Assembly (NCBI RefSeq): GCF_008704655.1
Contig: NZ_CP023688.1
Span: forward strand, 9,117,001 to 9,181,000
Length of the DNA stretch: 64,000 bases
Source: Streptomyces rimosus
Lineage (GTDB): Bacteria; Actinomycetota; Actinomycetes; Streptomycetales; Streptomycetaceae
Direction of reading: 5' to 3'
The position numbers and the translations under genes were made by a program. Within the stretch, counting starts at the first letter, position 1; every line of letters begins with the position of its first letter. The notes beneath the pieces were generated by a model. That model made no database searches, was not told the DNA's origin, and worked only from the letters and a program-made list of their open reading frames with translations. Positions 1 to 10,478 of the stretch are shown here, one piece after another.

Positions 1-1
1 G

Positions 2-3000
2 GCACGCGTGGTCGGCCGGGCGCTGGACCTGCTCGCGCCCGGCGGCCGCCTGGTGATCGGCGACGTACGGCACGCCGGTTCGCTGCGGGCCCTGCGGGCC
101 GCGGTGCAGTCCGGGCGGGGCGCGGCGGCGCGGACCGTCGTGGACCGGGCCGTCCTGCTGGAGAAGGAACTGGTCGTGGCGCCCGAGTTCTTCGCGGGCC
201 TCGCGGCGGGGGACGAGCGGGTGGGTGCGCTGGACGTCCGGCTGAAGCCGGGCGCGTACCACAACGAGCTGACCCGGCACCGCTATGAGGTGGTGCTGCA
301 CAAGGCGCCCGAGCGGGTCGTGGATCTCGCCGGGGTCCGGCAGGTGGCGTGGAGCGCCGGTCTCGACCTGGGGGCCCTGCCTGAGGGGCCGCTGCGTATT
401 ACCGGTATACCCAATGCGCGCCTGATGGCGGAGGTGGCGGCGGAACGGGCTCTGGATGGCCTGGATGCCGAGGACTTCGGCGGGGCCCCGGTTGATCCTC
501 AGGATCTGGTGGAACAGGGCCGGGAACACGGCCTGCGGGTGATCCCCACCTGGTCGTCGCGGTCGGTGGCCCTGTTCGACGCGGTGCTGCTCCCGGCGGA
601 CGACGGGGACGCGGTCCTGTCGGGCGTGTACGTGCCCGCCACCACCGGCGGCCCCTGGACCAACAACCCCGTGGCCGCCAAGGGCATCGGCGCCATCGTC
701 GAGGCGGCCCGCGACCACCTGGCGGCGCGACTGCCCGCATACATGGTGCCGTCGGCGCTGATGGTCCTGGACCGGCTGCCGCTCACGCCCAACGGCAAGC
801 TGGACCGCAAGGCGCTGCCCGTACCCGAGTACGCCGCCACGCCCGGCGGCCGCGCCCCGCGCACCCCGCAGGAAGAGGTGCTGTGCGGCCTGTTCGCCGA
901 GGTGCTGGGCGTGGGCCGGGTCGGTATCGACGACAGTTTCTTCGACCTGGGCGGCCACTCGCTGCTCACCACCCGCCTGGTCAGCCGTATCCGCGGCAGC
1001 CTGGGCGTCGAGGTGCCGATCGCCGCGGTCTTCGAGGCGCCGACCGTCGCCGGACTGGCGGCCCGCCTCACCGGCAACGGCCGCACCCGTACGGCCCTGG
1101 TCCCGATGGAGCGTCCCGGCACGGTGCCGCTGTCCTTCGCCCAGCGCCGCCTGTGGTTCCTGCACCAGCTGGAGGGCCGCTCCGCCACGTACAACATGCC
1201 GTTGGCGCTGCGCCTGACCGGCGACGTGGACGCGGACGCACTGCATGCGGCCCTGCGGGACGTGATCGGACGGCACGAGTCGCTGCGTACGGTCTTCCCG
1301 GTGACCGACGGCGAGCCGTACCAGCGGGTGCTGGACCCGGCCGAGGCGGACTTCCCGTGGGAGAGCCGGGACCTCACCGAGGCGGAGCTGCCGGGCGCCC
1401 TCGACGCGGCGGCGAAGTACGGGTTCGACCTGGCCGGGGAGATCCCGGTCCGGGCGTGGCTCTTCCGCACCGGTCCGCAGGTAGGCGTCCTGCTGCTGCT
1501 CGTCCACCACATCGCGGGCGACGGCTGGTCGATGGGCCCGATCGCCCGTGACTTCGTGGCGGCCTATACCGCGCGTTCGCGTGGCGCCGCCCCGCAGTGG
1601 CCGGAGCTGCCGGTGCAGTACGCGGACTACACCCTGTGGCAGCGCGAACTGCTCGGCGACGAGTCCGACCCGGACAGCCTCTACGCCCAGCAGATCGCCT
1701 ACTGGCGGCGGCAGTTGGCCGGTGTACCTGAGCAGGTGACGTTCCCCGCCGACCGGCCGCGCCCGGCGGTCGCCACGTACGAGGGCACCCACCTCGACTA
1801 CGAGCTGACGGCCGAGCTGCACCAGCGTCTGGTGGCGCTGGCCCGCCGCGCGAACGCGACGGTGTTCATGGTCCTCCAGGCCGGTATGGCGGCGCTGCTG
1901 ACGCGGCTGGGCGCGGGGACGGACATCGCGCTGGGCAGTGGGGTGGCCGGCCGTACGGACGAGGCGCTGGATGATCTGGTGGGCCTGTTCGTCAACACCT
2001 TCGTCCTGCGGACGGACACGTCCGGCGACCCCGGCTTCGAGGAACTCCTCGCACGCGTACGGGAGTCGAGCCTCGCCGCGTACGCCCACCAGGACGTGCC
2101 GTTCGAGCACCTGGTGGAAGTCCTCAACCCGCAGCGCTCGACCGCCCACCACCCGCTCTTCCAGGTCGCCCTGGTCCTCCAGAACACGCCGCGCAGCGAA
2201 TTCGAACTGCCGGGCCTGCGGGTCGCCCCGGAAGCGGTCGGCATCGGCAGGTCCCGCTTCGACATGCTGCTCAGCCTGGACGAGAGCAGCGGCGAACAGG
2301 GCGTCAGCGCCACCGTCGAGTACTCGACCGACCTCTTCGACCGGTCCACGGTCGAGGCGCTGCTCGACCGCTGGGTACGGCTGCTGGAGCAGGTGACGGC
2401 CGACCCGTCGCTGCGCATCGGCCAGGTGGAGCTGCTGTCCGGCGGCGAGCGCGACCAGGTCGTGTCCGGCTGGAACCGGACGGCCGCCGAGGTGCCCGGC
2501 ACCACCCTCGCCGGATTCGTCGCCGGGCACGCCCGCCGCACCCCGGACGCGACCGCCTTCGTGGCGGGTGATCTGTCGCTCTCCTACGGGGAGCTGGACG
2601 CGCGGGTGAACCGGCTGGCGCACTGGCTGGCCGGTCGGGGCGTGGGCCCGGAGCACCTGGTCGGGGTGGCGCTGCCCCGGTCCGCCGACCTGGTGGTGGC
2701 GGTCCTCGCCGTACTGAAGGCGGGCGGCGCGTACGTGCCGGTCGATCCGGACTACCCGGAGGAGCGCCGCCGTTACATGCTCGCCGACGCGGCGCCGGTG
2801 CTGGTCCTGGACGAGGCGGCGCTGCGGCAGGATCTGTCCGGCTTCCCGGACACCGACCCGGGCGTGCACGTCGCACCGGAGAACCCGGCGTACGTGATCT
2901 ACACCTCCGGCTCCACCGGCCTGCCCAAGGGCGTGGTGGTCACCCACCGGGGCGTGGCGAGCCTGGCCCACACCCAGCGGGAACGCCTGGGCGTGACCTC

Positions 3001-5407
3001 CGGCAGCCGGGTGCTCCAGTTCGCCTCGCCCAGCTTCGACGCGGCCGTCTGGGAACTGGTCGTCGCCTTCGCGTCGGGCGCCACCCTGGTGGTGCCGGAG
3101 GGCGGGCGCCTGGTGGGCGAGCAGCTCCAGGGCGTCCTCGCCGACCGGCGCATCACCCACGCCCTGATCCCGCCGTCGGTGGTGGCCACCCTGCCCGACG
3201 GCGCCGGTGCCGCGCTGACGGACTTTGCCTGCCTGGTGGTGGGCGCCGAGGCCGCGCCGCCCGAGCTGGTGGCGCACTGGTGGGCCGGCGGCCGAAAGGT
3301 CGTCAACGCGTACGGCCCGACGGAGTCCACGGTCGCGGTGTCCATGAGCGACACGTTCACCGGCGGCGTGGTGCCGATCGGGCGCCCGGTCGCCAACACC
3401 AAGGCGTATGTGCTGGACGCCGGGCTGCGACCGGTGCCGGTGGGCGTGGTCGGCGAGCTGTACGCGGCGGGCGCGGGCCTGGCCCGTGGCTACGCGAACC
3501 GCCCCGGGCTGACGGCGGAGCGGTTCGTGGCGTCGCCGTTCGAGCCGGGGGCGCGGATGTACCGCACCGGTGACCTGGCGCGCTGGCGGGCCGACGGCCA
3601 GCTGGAGTACATGGGCCGGGCCGACGAGCAGGTCAAGGTGCGTGGCTTCCGTATCGAGCCCGGGGAGATCGAGTCGCTGCTGACCGCCTCCGAGGGCGTA
3701 CGGCAGGCCGTCGTCCTGGCCCGCGAGGACGTCCCCGGCGACCAGCGCCTCGCCGCGTACGTGGTGCCCGACCTCGCCGCCGCCGCGGTGGCCGGAGCCG
3801 TCGAGGAGGCCGCCTCCGGCGTCGACGCGCAGGTGGGGGAGTGGCGGGAGATCTACGACTCGGTGTACTCCGGGCCGGGCGGCGAGACCTTCGGTCTCGG
3901 CGAGGACTTCTCCGGCTGGGACAGCTCCTACACCGGTGAGCCGATCCCGCTGGACGAGATGCGGGCCTGGCGGGACGCGATCGTGGAGCGCGTTCGCGGG
4001 TTCGGTGGCCGCCGGGTGCTGGAGATCGGCGTCGGATCGGGCCTGCTCATGGGGCACTTGGCCCCGCACGTGGACGCCTACTGGGGCACTGACCTGTCCG
4101 GTGCCGTCATCGAGCGGCTGACCGGCCAGGTACGGGCGGCGGGTCTCGGCGACCGGGTGCATCTGCGCTGCCAGGCCGCCGACGTGACGGAGGGACTGCC
4201 GGCCGGCACGTTCGACACCGTACTGATCAACTCGGTGATCCAGTACTTCCCGGACGACGCGTACCTGGCCAAGGTCGTCGGCCAGGCGCTGGAGCTGCTG
4301 GCGCCCGGTGGCCGGCTGGTGATCGGTGACGTGCGGCATGCCGGTTCGCTGCGGGCGTTGCACGCTGCGGTCAATGCCGGGCGTGGTGCGTCAGCGCGTG
4401 CTGTCGTGGACCGGGCGGTGCTTCTGGAGAAGGAGCTGGTGACCGCTCCGGAGTTCTTCGCGGAGCTGGCGGAGCGGGACGAGCGGGTGGGCGCGCTGGA
4501 CATCCGGCTCAAGCCGGGCGCGTACCACAACGAGCTGACCCGGCACCGCTATGAGGTGGTGCTGCACAAGGCGCCCGAGCGGGTCGTGGACCTGTCCGGG
4601 GCCCGGCAGGTGGCGTGGAGCGCTGGTCTCGGCCTGGGGGCCCTGCCTGAGGGGCCGCTGCGCATCACCGGCATACCCAATGCGCGTCTGATGGCGGAGG
4701 TGGCGGCGGAACGGGCCTTGGACGGCCTGGATGCCGAGGACTTCGGCGGGGCCCCGGTCGATCCGCAGGACCTGGTGGAACGGGGCCGGGAGCACGGCCT
4801 GCGGGTGATCCCCACCTGGTCGTCGCGGTCGGTAGCCCTCTTCGATGCGGTGCTGCTCCCGGCGGACGACGGGGACGCGGCCCTGTCGGGCGTGTACGTG
4901 CCCGCCACCACCGGCGGTCCCTGGACCAACAACCCCGTGGCCGCCCGCGGCATCGGCGCGGTCGTCAAGGCGGCCCGCGCGCGCCTGTCGGAGCGCCTGC
5001 CGGAGTACATGGTCCCCTCCGCCGTCATGGTCTTGGACCGGCTGCCGCTCACGCCCAACGGCAAGCTGGACCGCAAGGCCCTCCCGGTGCCCGACTACGC
5101 GGCCACGGCCGGCGGCCGCAAGCCCCGTACCGAGCAGGAGACCTCCCTCTGCGGCCTGTTCGCCGAAGTGCTCGGCGTGGAGCGGGTCTCCATCGACGAC
5201 AGCTTCTTCGACCTGGGCGGCCACTCGCTGCTCGCCACCCGCCTGGTCAGCCGCATCCGCGCGGCGCTGGGCACGGAGGTCGCCATCGGCACCGTCTTCG
5301 AGGCGCCGACCGTCGCCGGGCTGGCCGAACGCCTGGCGGCGGCACCGAAACCGGCCGCCAAGCGGCCCGCCCTGCGCCGGATGCCCCGGCCCACCGACCG
5401 CACCTGA
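2..5407 (+). CDS. Non-ribosomal peptide synthetase, 5'-truncated: ...nMT-A(C-term)-PCP-C-A(nMT)-PCP
   Basis: The frame is open from base 2, so the gene starts outside the window; 1801 residues are visible. Domain order is: end of an N-methyltransferase and the C-terminal part of an adenylation domain (to about nt 825); PCP with the phosphopantetheine Ser at 959-961; condensation domain with HHIAGDG at 1505-1525; adenylation domain with the YTSGSTG loop near 2900. An N-methyltransferase ([12 protein letters not shown] motif near 4020) is inserted after the A8 motif, and a second PCP has its Ser at 5225-5227. The substrate code read by eye is D-A-W-L-L-V-A-V-A, pointing to a hydrophobic residue, probably N-methylated. 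The protein ends right after the PCP with no thioesterase, epimerase or condensation domain, so chain transfer must go to another protein. Both methyltransferase/A-tail segments are nearly identical, which indicates module duplication. Confidence 0.96.
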   Translation, partial: ARVVGRALDLLAPGGRLVIGDVRHAGSLRALRAAVQSGRGAAARTVVDRAVLLEKELVVAPEFFAGLAAGDERVGALDVRLKPGAYHNELTRHRYEVVLHKAPERVVDLAGVRQVAWSAGLDLGALPEGPLRITGIPNARLMAEVAAERALDGLDAEDFGGAPVDPQDLVEQGREHGLRVIPTWSSRSVALFDAVLLPADDGDAVLSGVYVPATTGGPWTNNPVAAKGIGAIVEAARDHLAARLPAYMVPSALMVLDRLPLTPNGKLDRKALPVPEYAATPGGRAPRTPQEEVLCGLFAEVLGVGRVGIDDSFFDLGGHSLLTTRLVSRIRGSLGVEVPIAAVFEAPTVAGLAARLTGNGRTRTALVPMERPGTVPLSFAQRRLWFLHQLEGRSATYNMPLALRLTGDVDADALHAALRDVIGRHESLRTVFPVTDGEPYQRVLDPAEADFPWESRDLTEAELPGALDAAAKYGFDLAGEIPVRAWLFRTGPQVGVLLLLVHHIAGDGWSMGPIARDFVAAYTARSRGAAPQWPELPVQYADYTLWQRELLGDESDPDSLYAQQIAYWRRQLAGVPEQVTFPADRPRPAVATYEGTHLDYELTAELHQRLVALARRANATVFMVLQAGMAALLTRLGAGTDIALGSGVAGRTDEALDDLVGLFVNTFVLRTDTSGDPGFEELLARVRESSLAAYAHQDVPFEHLVEVLNPQRSTAHHPLFQVALVLQNTPRSEFELPGLRVAPEAVGIGRSRFDMLLSLDESSGEQGVSATVEYSTDLFDRSTVEALLDRWVRLLEQVTADPSLRIGQVELLSGGERDQVVSGWNRTAAEVPGTTLAGFVAGHARRTPDATAFVAGDLSLSYGELDARVNRLAHWLAGRGVGPEHLVGVALPRSADLVVAVLAVLKAGGAYVPVDPDYPEERRRYMLADAAPVLVLDEAALRQDLSGFPDTDPGVHVAPENPAYVIYTSGSTGLPKGVVVTHRGVASLAHTQRERLGVTSGSRVLQFASPSFDAAVWELVVAFASGATLVVPEGGRLVGEQLQGVLADRRITHALIPPSVVATLPDGAGAALTDFACLVVGAEAAPPELVAHWWAGGRKVVNAYGPTESTVAVSMSDTFTGGVVPIGRPVANTKAYVLDAGLRPVPVGVVGELYAAGAGLARGYANRPGLTAERFVASPFEPGARMYRTGDLARWRADGQLEYMGRADEQVKVRGFRIEPGEIESLLTASEGVRQAVVLAREDVPGDQRLAAYVVPDLAAAAVAGAVEEAASGVDAQVGEWREIYDSVYSGPGGETFGLGEDFSGWDSSYTGEPIPLDEMRAWRDAIVERVRGFGGRRVLEIGVGSGLLMGHLAPHVDAYWGTDLSGAVIERLTGQVRAAGLGDRVHLRCQAADVTEGLPAGTFDTVLINSVIQYFPDDAYLAKVVGQALELLAPGGRLVIGDVRHAGSLRALHAAVNAGRGASARAVVDRAVLLEKELVTAPEFFAELAERDERVGALDIRLKPGAYHNELTRHRYEVVLHKAPERVVDLSGARQVAWSAGLGLGALPEGPLRITGIPNARLMAEVAAERALDGLDAEDFGGAPVDPQDLVERGREHGLRVIPTWSSRSVALFDAVLLPADDGDAALSGVYVPATTGGPWTNNPVAARGIGAVVKAARARLSERLPEYMVPSAVMVLDRLPLTPNGKLDRKALPVPDYAATAGGRKPRTEQETSLCGLFAEVLGVERVSIDDSFFDLGGHSLLATRLVSRIRAALGTEVAIGTVFEAPTVAGLAERLAAAPKPAAKRPALRRMPRPTDRT
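36..680 (+). repeat. NRPS module repeat, copy 1 (nMT end and A-domain tail)
   Basis: Direct repeat inside the NRPS gene. This segment recurs 4266 bp downstream in the same frame. Identity is very high from about 250 to 670, including an unbroken identical run of roughly 78 nt beginning at 248. Confidence 0.85.
4302..4946 (+). repeat. NRPS module repeat, copy 2
   Basis: Second copy of the N-methyltransferase/A-domain tail, at a spacing of one whole module (1422 codons). Differences are scattered, mostly synonymous substitutions, denser at the 5' end. Confidence 0.85.
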
Positions 5408-5476
5408 GCCACCACATACGACCGGACGGCGTCTTCCCGGCGCCGTCCGCCCACCGAGAAAAAGTGAGGACCCGAG

Positions 5477-5695
5477 ATGACCAACCCGTTCGAGAACCCG
5501 GACGCCAGCTACCTCGTACTCGTCAACGACGAGAAGCAGCACTCCCTCTGGCCCGCCTTCATCGAGGTCCCCGACGGCTGGACCGTCGCCAAGACCGCGG
5601 ACACCCGGGACGCCTGCCTCGCCTACGTCGAGGAGCACTGGACCGACATGCGTCCGGCCACCCTGGTCGAGGCCATGGCGGCCGCCGGGTCCTGA
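5477..5695 (+). CDS. MbtH-family NRPS chaperone
   Basis: A 72-residue protein with the MbtH signature: NPF near the N-terminus, the SLWP motif, and conserved Trp residues (PDGWTV and the EEHW stretch). MbtH proteins bind adenylation domains and promote their folding or activity. It lies 69 bp after the NRPS gene and 88 bp before the next A-domain gene on the same strand, so it is part of the operon and probably serves one or more of the four adenylation domains seen nearby. The start has a GAGGA-type ribosome site just upstream. Confidence 0.97.
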   Translation: MTNPFENPDASYLVLVNDEKQHSLWPAFIEVPDGWTVAKTADTRDACLAYVEEHWTDMRPATLVEAMAAAGS

Positions 5696-5783
5696 GACGC
5701 GTCCGCAGAGCGCAGCAGCCACGGGGGCGCCCACCGCGTACGGCGCCCCCGGTCACCACTCCTCCGGCGAAGGCACAGAGAAC

Positions 5784-8306
5784 ATGGCCACACCGACAGA
5801 CACCGGTTCCCCCAGCGGGTCCGGGACCGTTTCCGTCATCCCGCGGTGGCGCACCGAGCCACAGCAGGACGGCGGGCCCGCCACCGCGTACACGTGCCGG
5901 GTCCCCGACTCCCTGGTCCCGGCGCTCACCGGGCTCGCCGAGCGGCTCGGTGTGCCGGTCGGCGCCGTCCTCCTCGCGGCGCACGCCAAGGTGCTGTCGG
6001 CGCTCACCGGCGAGACGGACGTGCTGACGGGCCGGGCCGCGCCCGGCGACGGCGGCGCGCACCGGCCGTGCCGGATGCCGGTGGCGGACGGCGACTGGGA
6101 GCAGCTGGTGCTCGCCGCCCAGCGCGCGGCCGACGGTGCGGCGGACCCCGGGGATGCGGAACAGCGGTACGAGGTCGTGTGCGACCTCTCCACGCTGGGC
6201 GACATCGCCGGACCGGCCGGACTTGAGCTCAAGGACCTGGCGGACGCGGGTGCACACCTCGTACTGCGCGTCGCCTTCGGCGGCACACCCGAGAACGGCC
6301 TGCACCTGCGGCTGGACGGCCGTGCGGACGTCGTCGACCTGCCGTACGCGGAACGGATCGCCGGTTACCACGTGGCCGCCCTGGAACACCTGGCCGCCAC
6401 CCCGAAGGCCGCCCACCACCGGCAGAGCCTGCTGTCCACCGACGAACTGGCGTACCAGATCGACGGTCTGGCGGGCCCGGAGCGTTCGGTGCCCGACCGG
6501 CGCGTGCACGAACTGTTCGAGGAGCGGGTACGGCAGCACCCCGGCCGCACCGCCGCCGAACACGACGGCGCCTCATGGACGTACGACGAGCTGAACCGCC
6601 GGGCCAACCGCGTCGCCCACGCCCTGCTGCGCCGCGGCCTGGAGCCCGAGGACGTGGTGGCCGTGGTCACCGAACGCAACCTCGACTGGCTCGCCGCCGT
6701 GCTCGGCGTCTTCAAGGCCGGCGGCGTCTACCTACCCGTCGAACCCCACTTCCCGGCTGCCCGCATCGCCGCCATGCTCACCCGCAGCGCCTGCCGTTTC
6801 GTGCTCACCGAGCCCGGCGCCACCGCCGCCCTCGACGAGGCGCTGACGGACCACGGCGCCACCGCGCGCCTGCTGATCACCGAGGTGACCGCGGCGGCCG
6901 CCGACGGCGCGCACGACACCGACCCCGGCGTGCCCGTGGCCGCCGACAGGCTCGCGTACATCTACTTCACCTCCGGCTCGACCGGCGAGCCCAAGGGCGC
7001 GATGTGCGAACATGCGGGCCTGGTCAACCACCTCTTCGCGAAGATCGACGACCTGGAGATCGGCCCGGAGCAGACCGTCGCGCAGACCGCGCCGCAGTGC
7101 TTCGACATCTCGCTGTGGCAGCTCGTCAGTGCCCTGGTGGCGGGCGGCCGCACCCGGATCATCGGGCAGCGCGACATCCTCGACGTACGGCGCTTCGTGG
7201 ACAGCCTCGTCGACGGGGACGTGGAGGTCCTCCAGGTGGTGCCCTCCTACCTGGAGGTGATGCTCACCTACCTGGAGGAGCACCCGCGGCCCCTGGGCCG
7301 GCTGCGCAGCGTCTCGGCGACCGGTGAGGCGCTGAAGAAGGAGCTGACCGAGCGGTGGTTCGCGGCGTACCCCGGCATCAAGCTGGTCAACGCCTACGGC
7401 CTCACCGAGACCTCCGACGACACCAACCACGAGGTGATGGACCGGGTCCCGCAGACGGACCGGGTGCCGCTCGGCCCCGCGGTCAACAACGTCCGCGTGT
7501 ACGTCGTGGACGAGGCGCTCGCCCCCGTACCGCTCGGCGCGCCCGGTGAGATCGTCTTCTCCGGCGTCTGCGTCGGCCGCGGCTACATCAACGACCCCGA
7601 GCGCACCGCCGCCGCGTTCGGCAGCGACCCACACCGGCCGGGGGAGCGGCTCTACCGCTCCGGCGACATCGGCCGGTGGCTCCCCAACGGCAGCCTGGAG
7701 TTCCTGGGCCGCCGGGACGCGCAGACCAAGATCCGCGGCTTCCGCATCGAGATCGGCGAGATCGAGAACCGGCTGCTGCGGGTGCCCGGCGTGCGCGACG
7801 CCGCGGTCGTGGTGCTGGAGAGCCCCGACCACGGCAAGCACCTCGTCGCCTGCTACGCCGCCGACGCCCCGCTCGACGAGGCAAAGATCCGGCGGTCGCT
7901 GGGCGACGCCCTGCCCGCGTACATGGTTCCCCAGTACTTCCACCACCTGCCGGCCCTGCCGCTGACCGGCAACGGCAAGACCGACCGCAAGGCCCTGGTC
8001 CGGCACGCCGGTGAACTGGCCGCGGCCCGCACCGCGTCCGACGCCGGTACGGACGGCGCCGCGCCCCGGACCGGCACCGAGCGGCGGCTCGCCCGGCTGT
8101 GGGCCGAGGTGCTGCGGATACCCGTCGAGAGCATCGGCCGCGACCAGCACTTCTTCGAGTCCGGCGGCACCTCGCTGTCCGCCGTACGGCTGGGCGTGGC
8201 CATCGGGGACGCGGTGACGCTGGAGGACATCGTCCGGCTCCCGGTCCTGTCCGAACTCGCCGCGGCCATGGACGAGAACGACCAGCAGAAGGACATCAGC
8301 GCATGA
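5784..8306 (+). CDS. NRPS protein: partial C - A - PCP, probable diaminopropionate module
   Basis: This 840-residue protein begins with about 230 residues resembling only the C-terminal half of a condensation domain, with no HHxxxDG motif. An adenylation domain follows (YFTSGSTG near residue 395, RSGDIGRW, KIRGFRIEIGEIE), then a PCP (SGGTSLS). The specificity code read by eye is D-I-W-V-S-T-A-D-D. The two acidic residues at the end of the code would suit a substrate with a side-chain amine, and the Dap biosynthetic genes follow directly, so L-2,3-diaminopropionate is the inferred substrate. No catalytic condensation motif is present, so bond formation must use another protein. The stop overlaps the next start (ATGA), indicating translational coupling. 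Confidence 0.93.
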   Translation: MATPTDTGSPSGSGTVSVIPRWRTEPQQDGGPATAYTCRVPDSLVPALTGLAERLGVPVGAVLLAAHAKVLSALTGETDVLTGRAAPGDGGAHRPCRMPVADGDWEQLVLAAQRAADGAADPGDAEQRYEVVCDLSTLGDIAGPAGLELKDLADAGAHLVLRVAFGGTPENGLHLRLDGRADVVDLPYAERIAGYHVAALEHLAATPKAAHHRQSLLSTDELAYQIDGLAGPERSVPDRRVHELFEERVRQHPGRTAAEHDGASWTYDELNRRANRVAHALLRRGLEPEDVVAVVTERNLDWLAAVLGVFKAGGVYLPVEPHFPAARIAAMLTRSACRFVLTEPGATAALDEALTDHGATARLLITEVTAAAADGAHDTDPGVPVAADRLAYIYFTSGSTGEPKGAMCEHAGLVNHLFAKIDDLEIGPEQTVAQTAPQCFDISLWQLVSALVAGGRTRIIGQRDILDVRRFVDSLVDGDVEVLQVVPSYLEVMLTYLEEHPRPLGRLRSVSATGEALKKELTERWFAAYPGIKLVNAYGLTETSDDTNHEVMDRVPQTDRVPLGPAVNNVRVYVVDEALAPVPLGAPGEIVFSGVCVGRGYINDPERTAAAFGSDPHRPGERLYRSGDIGRWLPNGSLEFLGRRDAQTKIRGFRIEIGEIENRLLRVPGVRDAAVVVLESPDHGKHLVACYAADAPLDEAKIRRSLGDALPAYMVPQYFHHLPALPLTGNGKTDRKALVRHAGELAAARTASDAGTDGAAPRTGTERRLARLWAEVLRIPVESIGRDQHFFESGGTSLSAVRLGVAIGDAVTLEDIVRLPVLSELAAAMDENDQQKDISA

Positions 8307-9343
8307 CACAGCCGCCCGCCACCGACGCCGTACCGCAGTCAGCGGACGCACCGGCCCCGGACCTGGAGGCCGCCCTCGAACTCGCCCCCGGCAAACCGCC
8401 GGTGCTGCACGTGGACGAAGCCGTGCCGGCCGCCGACCTCGGCGACTGGGCCGCCGAGCGCGGCCCGGCGCTGGAGGCCGCGCTGCTGCGCCACGGTGCC
8501 GTCCTCGTCCGCGGCCTGGGCGTACGCGACGCCGCCGCGCTGGGGCGGCTGGCCGCACCCGTCACCGGCCCGGCCGTGCCCGAGCGCGAGGCGTTCGCCC
8601 GCCGCCGCCCGCTCGGCGGACCGGTGTTCTCCTCCCTGGAGTGGCCGCCGGACCAGCCCATGTGCATGCACCACGAACTGAGCTACGCGCTGGAGTTCCC
8701 GCGGCTGCTGGCCATCGGCTGCTTCACCCCGCCCGCCACCGGCGGCGTGACCGGCCTCGCCGACGCCCGCCGGGTCCTCGCCGACCTGCCCGCCCCGATC
8801 GTCGAACGGTTCACGGCGCAGGGCTGGCAGCTGACCCGCTCGTACAACAGCGTGGTCGGGCTGGGCTGGACGGAGGCGTTCGGCACCGAGGACCGGGCCG
8901 AGGCCGAGGCGTACTGCACGGCCAACGGCATCGACTTCACCTGGCAGCCGGACGGCAGCCTGCGCACCCGCCAGCGCCGCTCCGCGGTGATCAGCCACCC
9001 GCTGACCGGCGAGCGGGTCTGGTTCAACCAGATCGCGTTCCTCAGCGAATGGACCATGGAACCGGCCATCCGCGACTACCTGGTGCGCCAGCTCGGCCAG
9101 GACGCCCTGGCGTTCAACACCCGCTACGGCGACGGCACCCCCCTCGAACCGGAGACCGTCGCGACCGTCAACGAGGTCTACGAGGCGGCCACCCTCAGGG
9201 AACCGTGGCAGGCCGGTGACGTGCTGCTCGTCGACAACATCCGCATGGCGCACAGCCGCGAGCCCTTCACCGGGCCGCGCGAGGTGGGCATGGTCCTCGG
9301 CACCCCGGTACGGCTCGCCGACTGCTCGCCCACCCACTCCTGA
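8303..9343 (+). CDS. SyrP/TauD-family Fe(II)/2-oxoglutarate-dependent hydroxylase
   Basis: A 346-residue member of the TauD/TfdA superfamily, closest in style to SyrP-type beta-hydroxylases that act on PCP-bound amino acids. The HxE iron ligand pair is seen in MHHELSY (near nt 8665) and the distal His in MAHSREPF (near 9247), followed by an Arg-containing segment for 2-oxoglutarate. The ATG at 8303 overlaps the stop of the preceding A-PCP gene, so the two proteins are made together. A likely job is beta-hydroxylation of the amino acid carried on that PCP. Which carrier is used is inferred, not shown. Confidence 0.9.
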   Translation: MTQPPATDAVPQSADAPAPDLEAALELAPGKPPVLHVDEAVPAADLGDWAAERGPALEAALLRHGAVLVRGLGVRDAAALGRLAAPVTGPAVPEREAFARRRPLGGPVFSSLEWPPDQPMCMHHELSYALEFPRLLAIGCFTPPATGGVTGLADARRVLADLPAPIVERFTAQGWQLTRSYNSVVGLGWTEAFGTEDRAEAEAYCTANGIDFTWQPDGSLRTRQRRSAVISHPLTGERVWFNQIAFLSEWTMEPAIRDYLVRQLGQDALAFNTRYGDGTPLEPETVATVNEVYEAATLREPWQAGDVLLVDNIRMAHSREPFTGPREVGMVLGTPVRLADCSPTHS

Positions 9344-9386
9344 CCCGCGCCCCCGCCCCTTCGGAGAAACGGAGCCACGCTCCCTC

Positions 9387-10472
9387 ATGACCGTCCGGAT
9401 TCCCCCCTTCGCCGTCGTCCCCGGCTCGCAGGTGCACCAGGTGCTCTCCGGGCAGGAGGAGCACGTCATCGCGCTGATCGAGGCGGCCTACCGCGTCCAC
9501 GGCGAGGGCGACACGGTCAACCCGCCGTCGTACTTCCTGCGCTTCCCCGACCGTCCCTCCTCGCGCATCATCGCGCTGCCGGCCTCCATCGGCGGGCAGA
9601 GCAAGGTCGACGGCATCAAATGGATCTCCAGCTTCCCGGAGAACATCGAGGCGGGCATCCCGCGCGCCTCCGCCGTCGTCGTGCTCAACGACCAGGCCAC
9701 CGGCTACCCGATCGCCTGCATGGAGAGCTCCATCATCAGCGCCGCGCGCACCGCGGCCTCCGCCGCCCTGGCCGCCGACGTGCTGACCAAGGAGCGCGGC
9801 CGGCCGCGCCGCATCGGCTTCTTCGGCACCGGCTTCATCGCCCGCTATATCCACACCTATCTGCACGGCGCGGGCTGGACCTTCGACGAGGTGGGGGTGC
9901 ACGACCTCGATCTGGAGCACGCGGGCGGCTTCCGCTCGTACCTGGCGCGCAGCGGCGCCACCGGGCAGGTCACCGTGCACGAGCGGGCCGAGGACCTGAT
10001 CAGGTCCAGCGATCTGGTGGTGTTCGCGACCGTCGCGGGCACCCCGCACGTCACCGACCCCGGGTGGTTCAGCCACCACCCGGTCGTCCTGCACGTGTCG
10101 CTGCGCGACCTGGCGCCCGCCGTCATCCTGGAGTCGGCCAACATCGTCGACGACATCGAGCACTGCCTGAAGGCCGACACCTCGCCGCACCTGGCCGAAC
10201 AGCAGACCGGCAACCGCGACTTCATCGACGGCACCCTCTACGACGTCATGACCGGCCGGACCGCTGTGCCCGCCGGCCGGACCGTGGTGTTCTCGCCCTT
10301 CGGGCTGGGTGTCCTGGACCTCGCGGTGAGCAAGTACGTCTACGACCGAGTGGCCGCCGAGGGCACCCTCAAGGTCGTGGACGACTTCTTCCACGAGACC
10401 AGCCGCTACGGCGACGACCCGGCGAAGACGCCCGGACCGGCGGGCGGCGGGGCGGGCGGCGGCCATGCGTGA
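9387..10472 (+). CDS. sbnB: SbnB-like 2-amino-2-carboxyethyl-glutamate dehydrogenase (diaminopropionate synthesis)
   Basis: This 361-residue protein of the ornithine cyclodeaminase/mu-crystallin family has an NAD-binding glycine motif (GFFGTGFIARYI). In the staphyloferrin B pathway SbnB oxidatively cleaves N-(1-amino-1-carboxyl-2-ethyl)-glutamate to L-2,3-diaminopropionate and 2-oxoglutarate. The adjacent SbnA homologue supplies that substrate, which separates this protein from ordinary ornithine cyclodeaminases. The ATG at 9387 is preceded by a GGAG about 13-16 nt upstream. It is the fifth gene of the plus-strand operon and ends 6 bp before the next start. Confidence 0.9.
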   Translation: MTVRIPPFAVVPGSQVHQVLSGQEEHVIALIEAAYRVHGEGDTVNPPSYFLRFPDRPSSRIIALPASIGGQSKVDGIKWISSFPENIEAGIPRASAVVVLNDQATGYPIACMESSIISAARTAASAALAADVLTKERGRPRRIGFFGTGFIARYIHTYLHGAGWTFDEVGVHDLDLEHAGGFRSYLARSGATGQVTVHERAEDLIRSSDLVVFATVAGTPHVTDPGWFSHHPVVLHVSLRDLAPAVILESANIVDDIEHCLKADTSPHLAEQQTGNRDFIDGTLYDVMTGRTAVPAGRTVVFSPFGLGVLDLAVSKYVYDRVAAEGTLKVVDDFFHETSRYGDDPAKTPGPAGGGAGGGHA

Positions 10473-10478
10473 GGCGGG

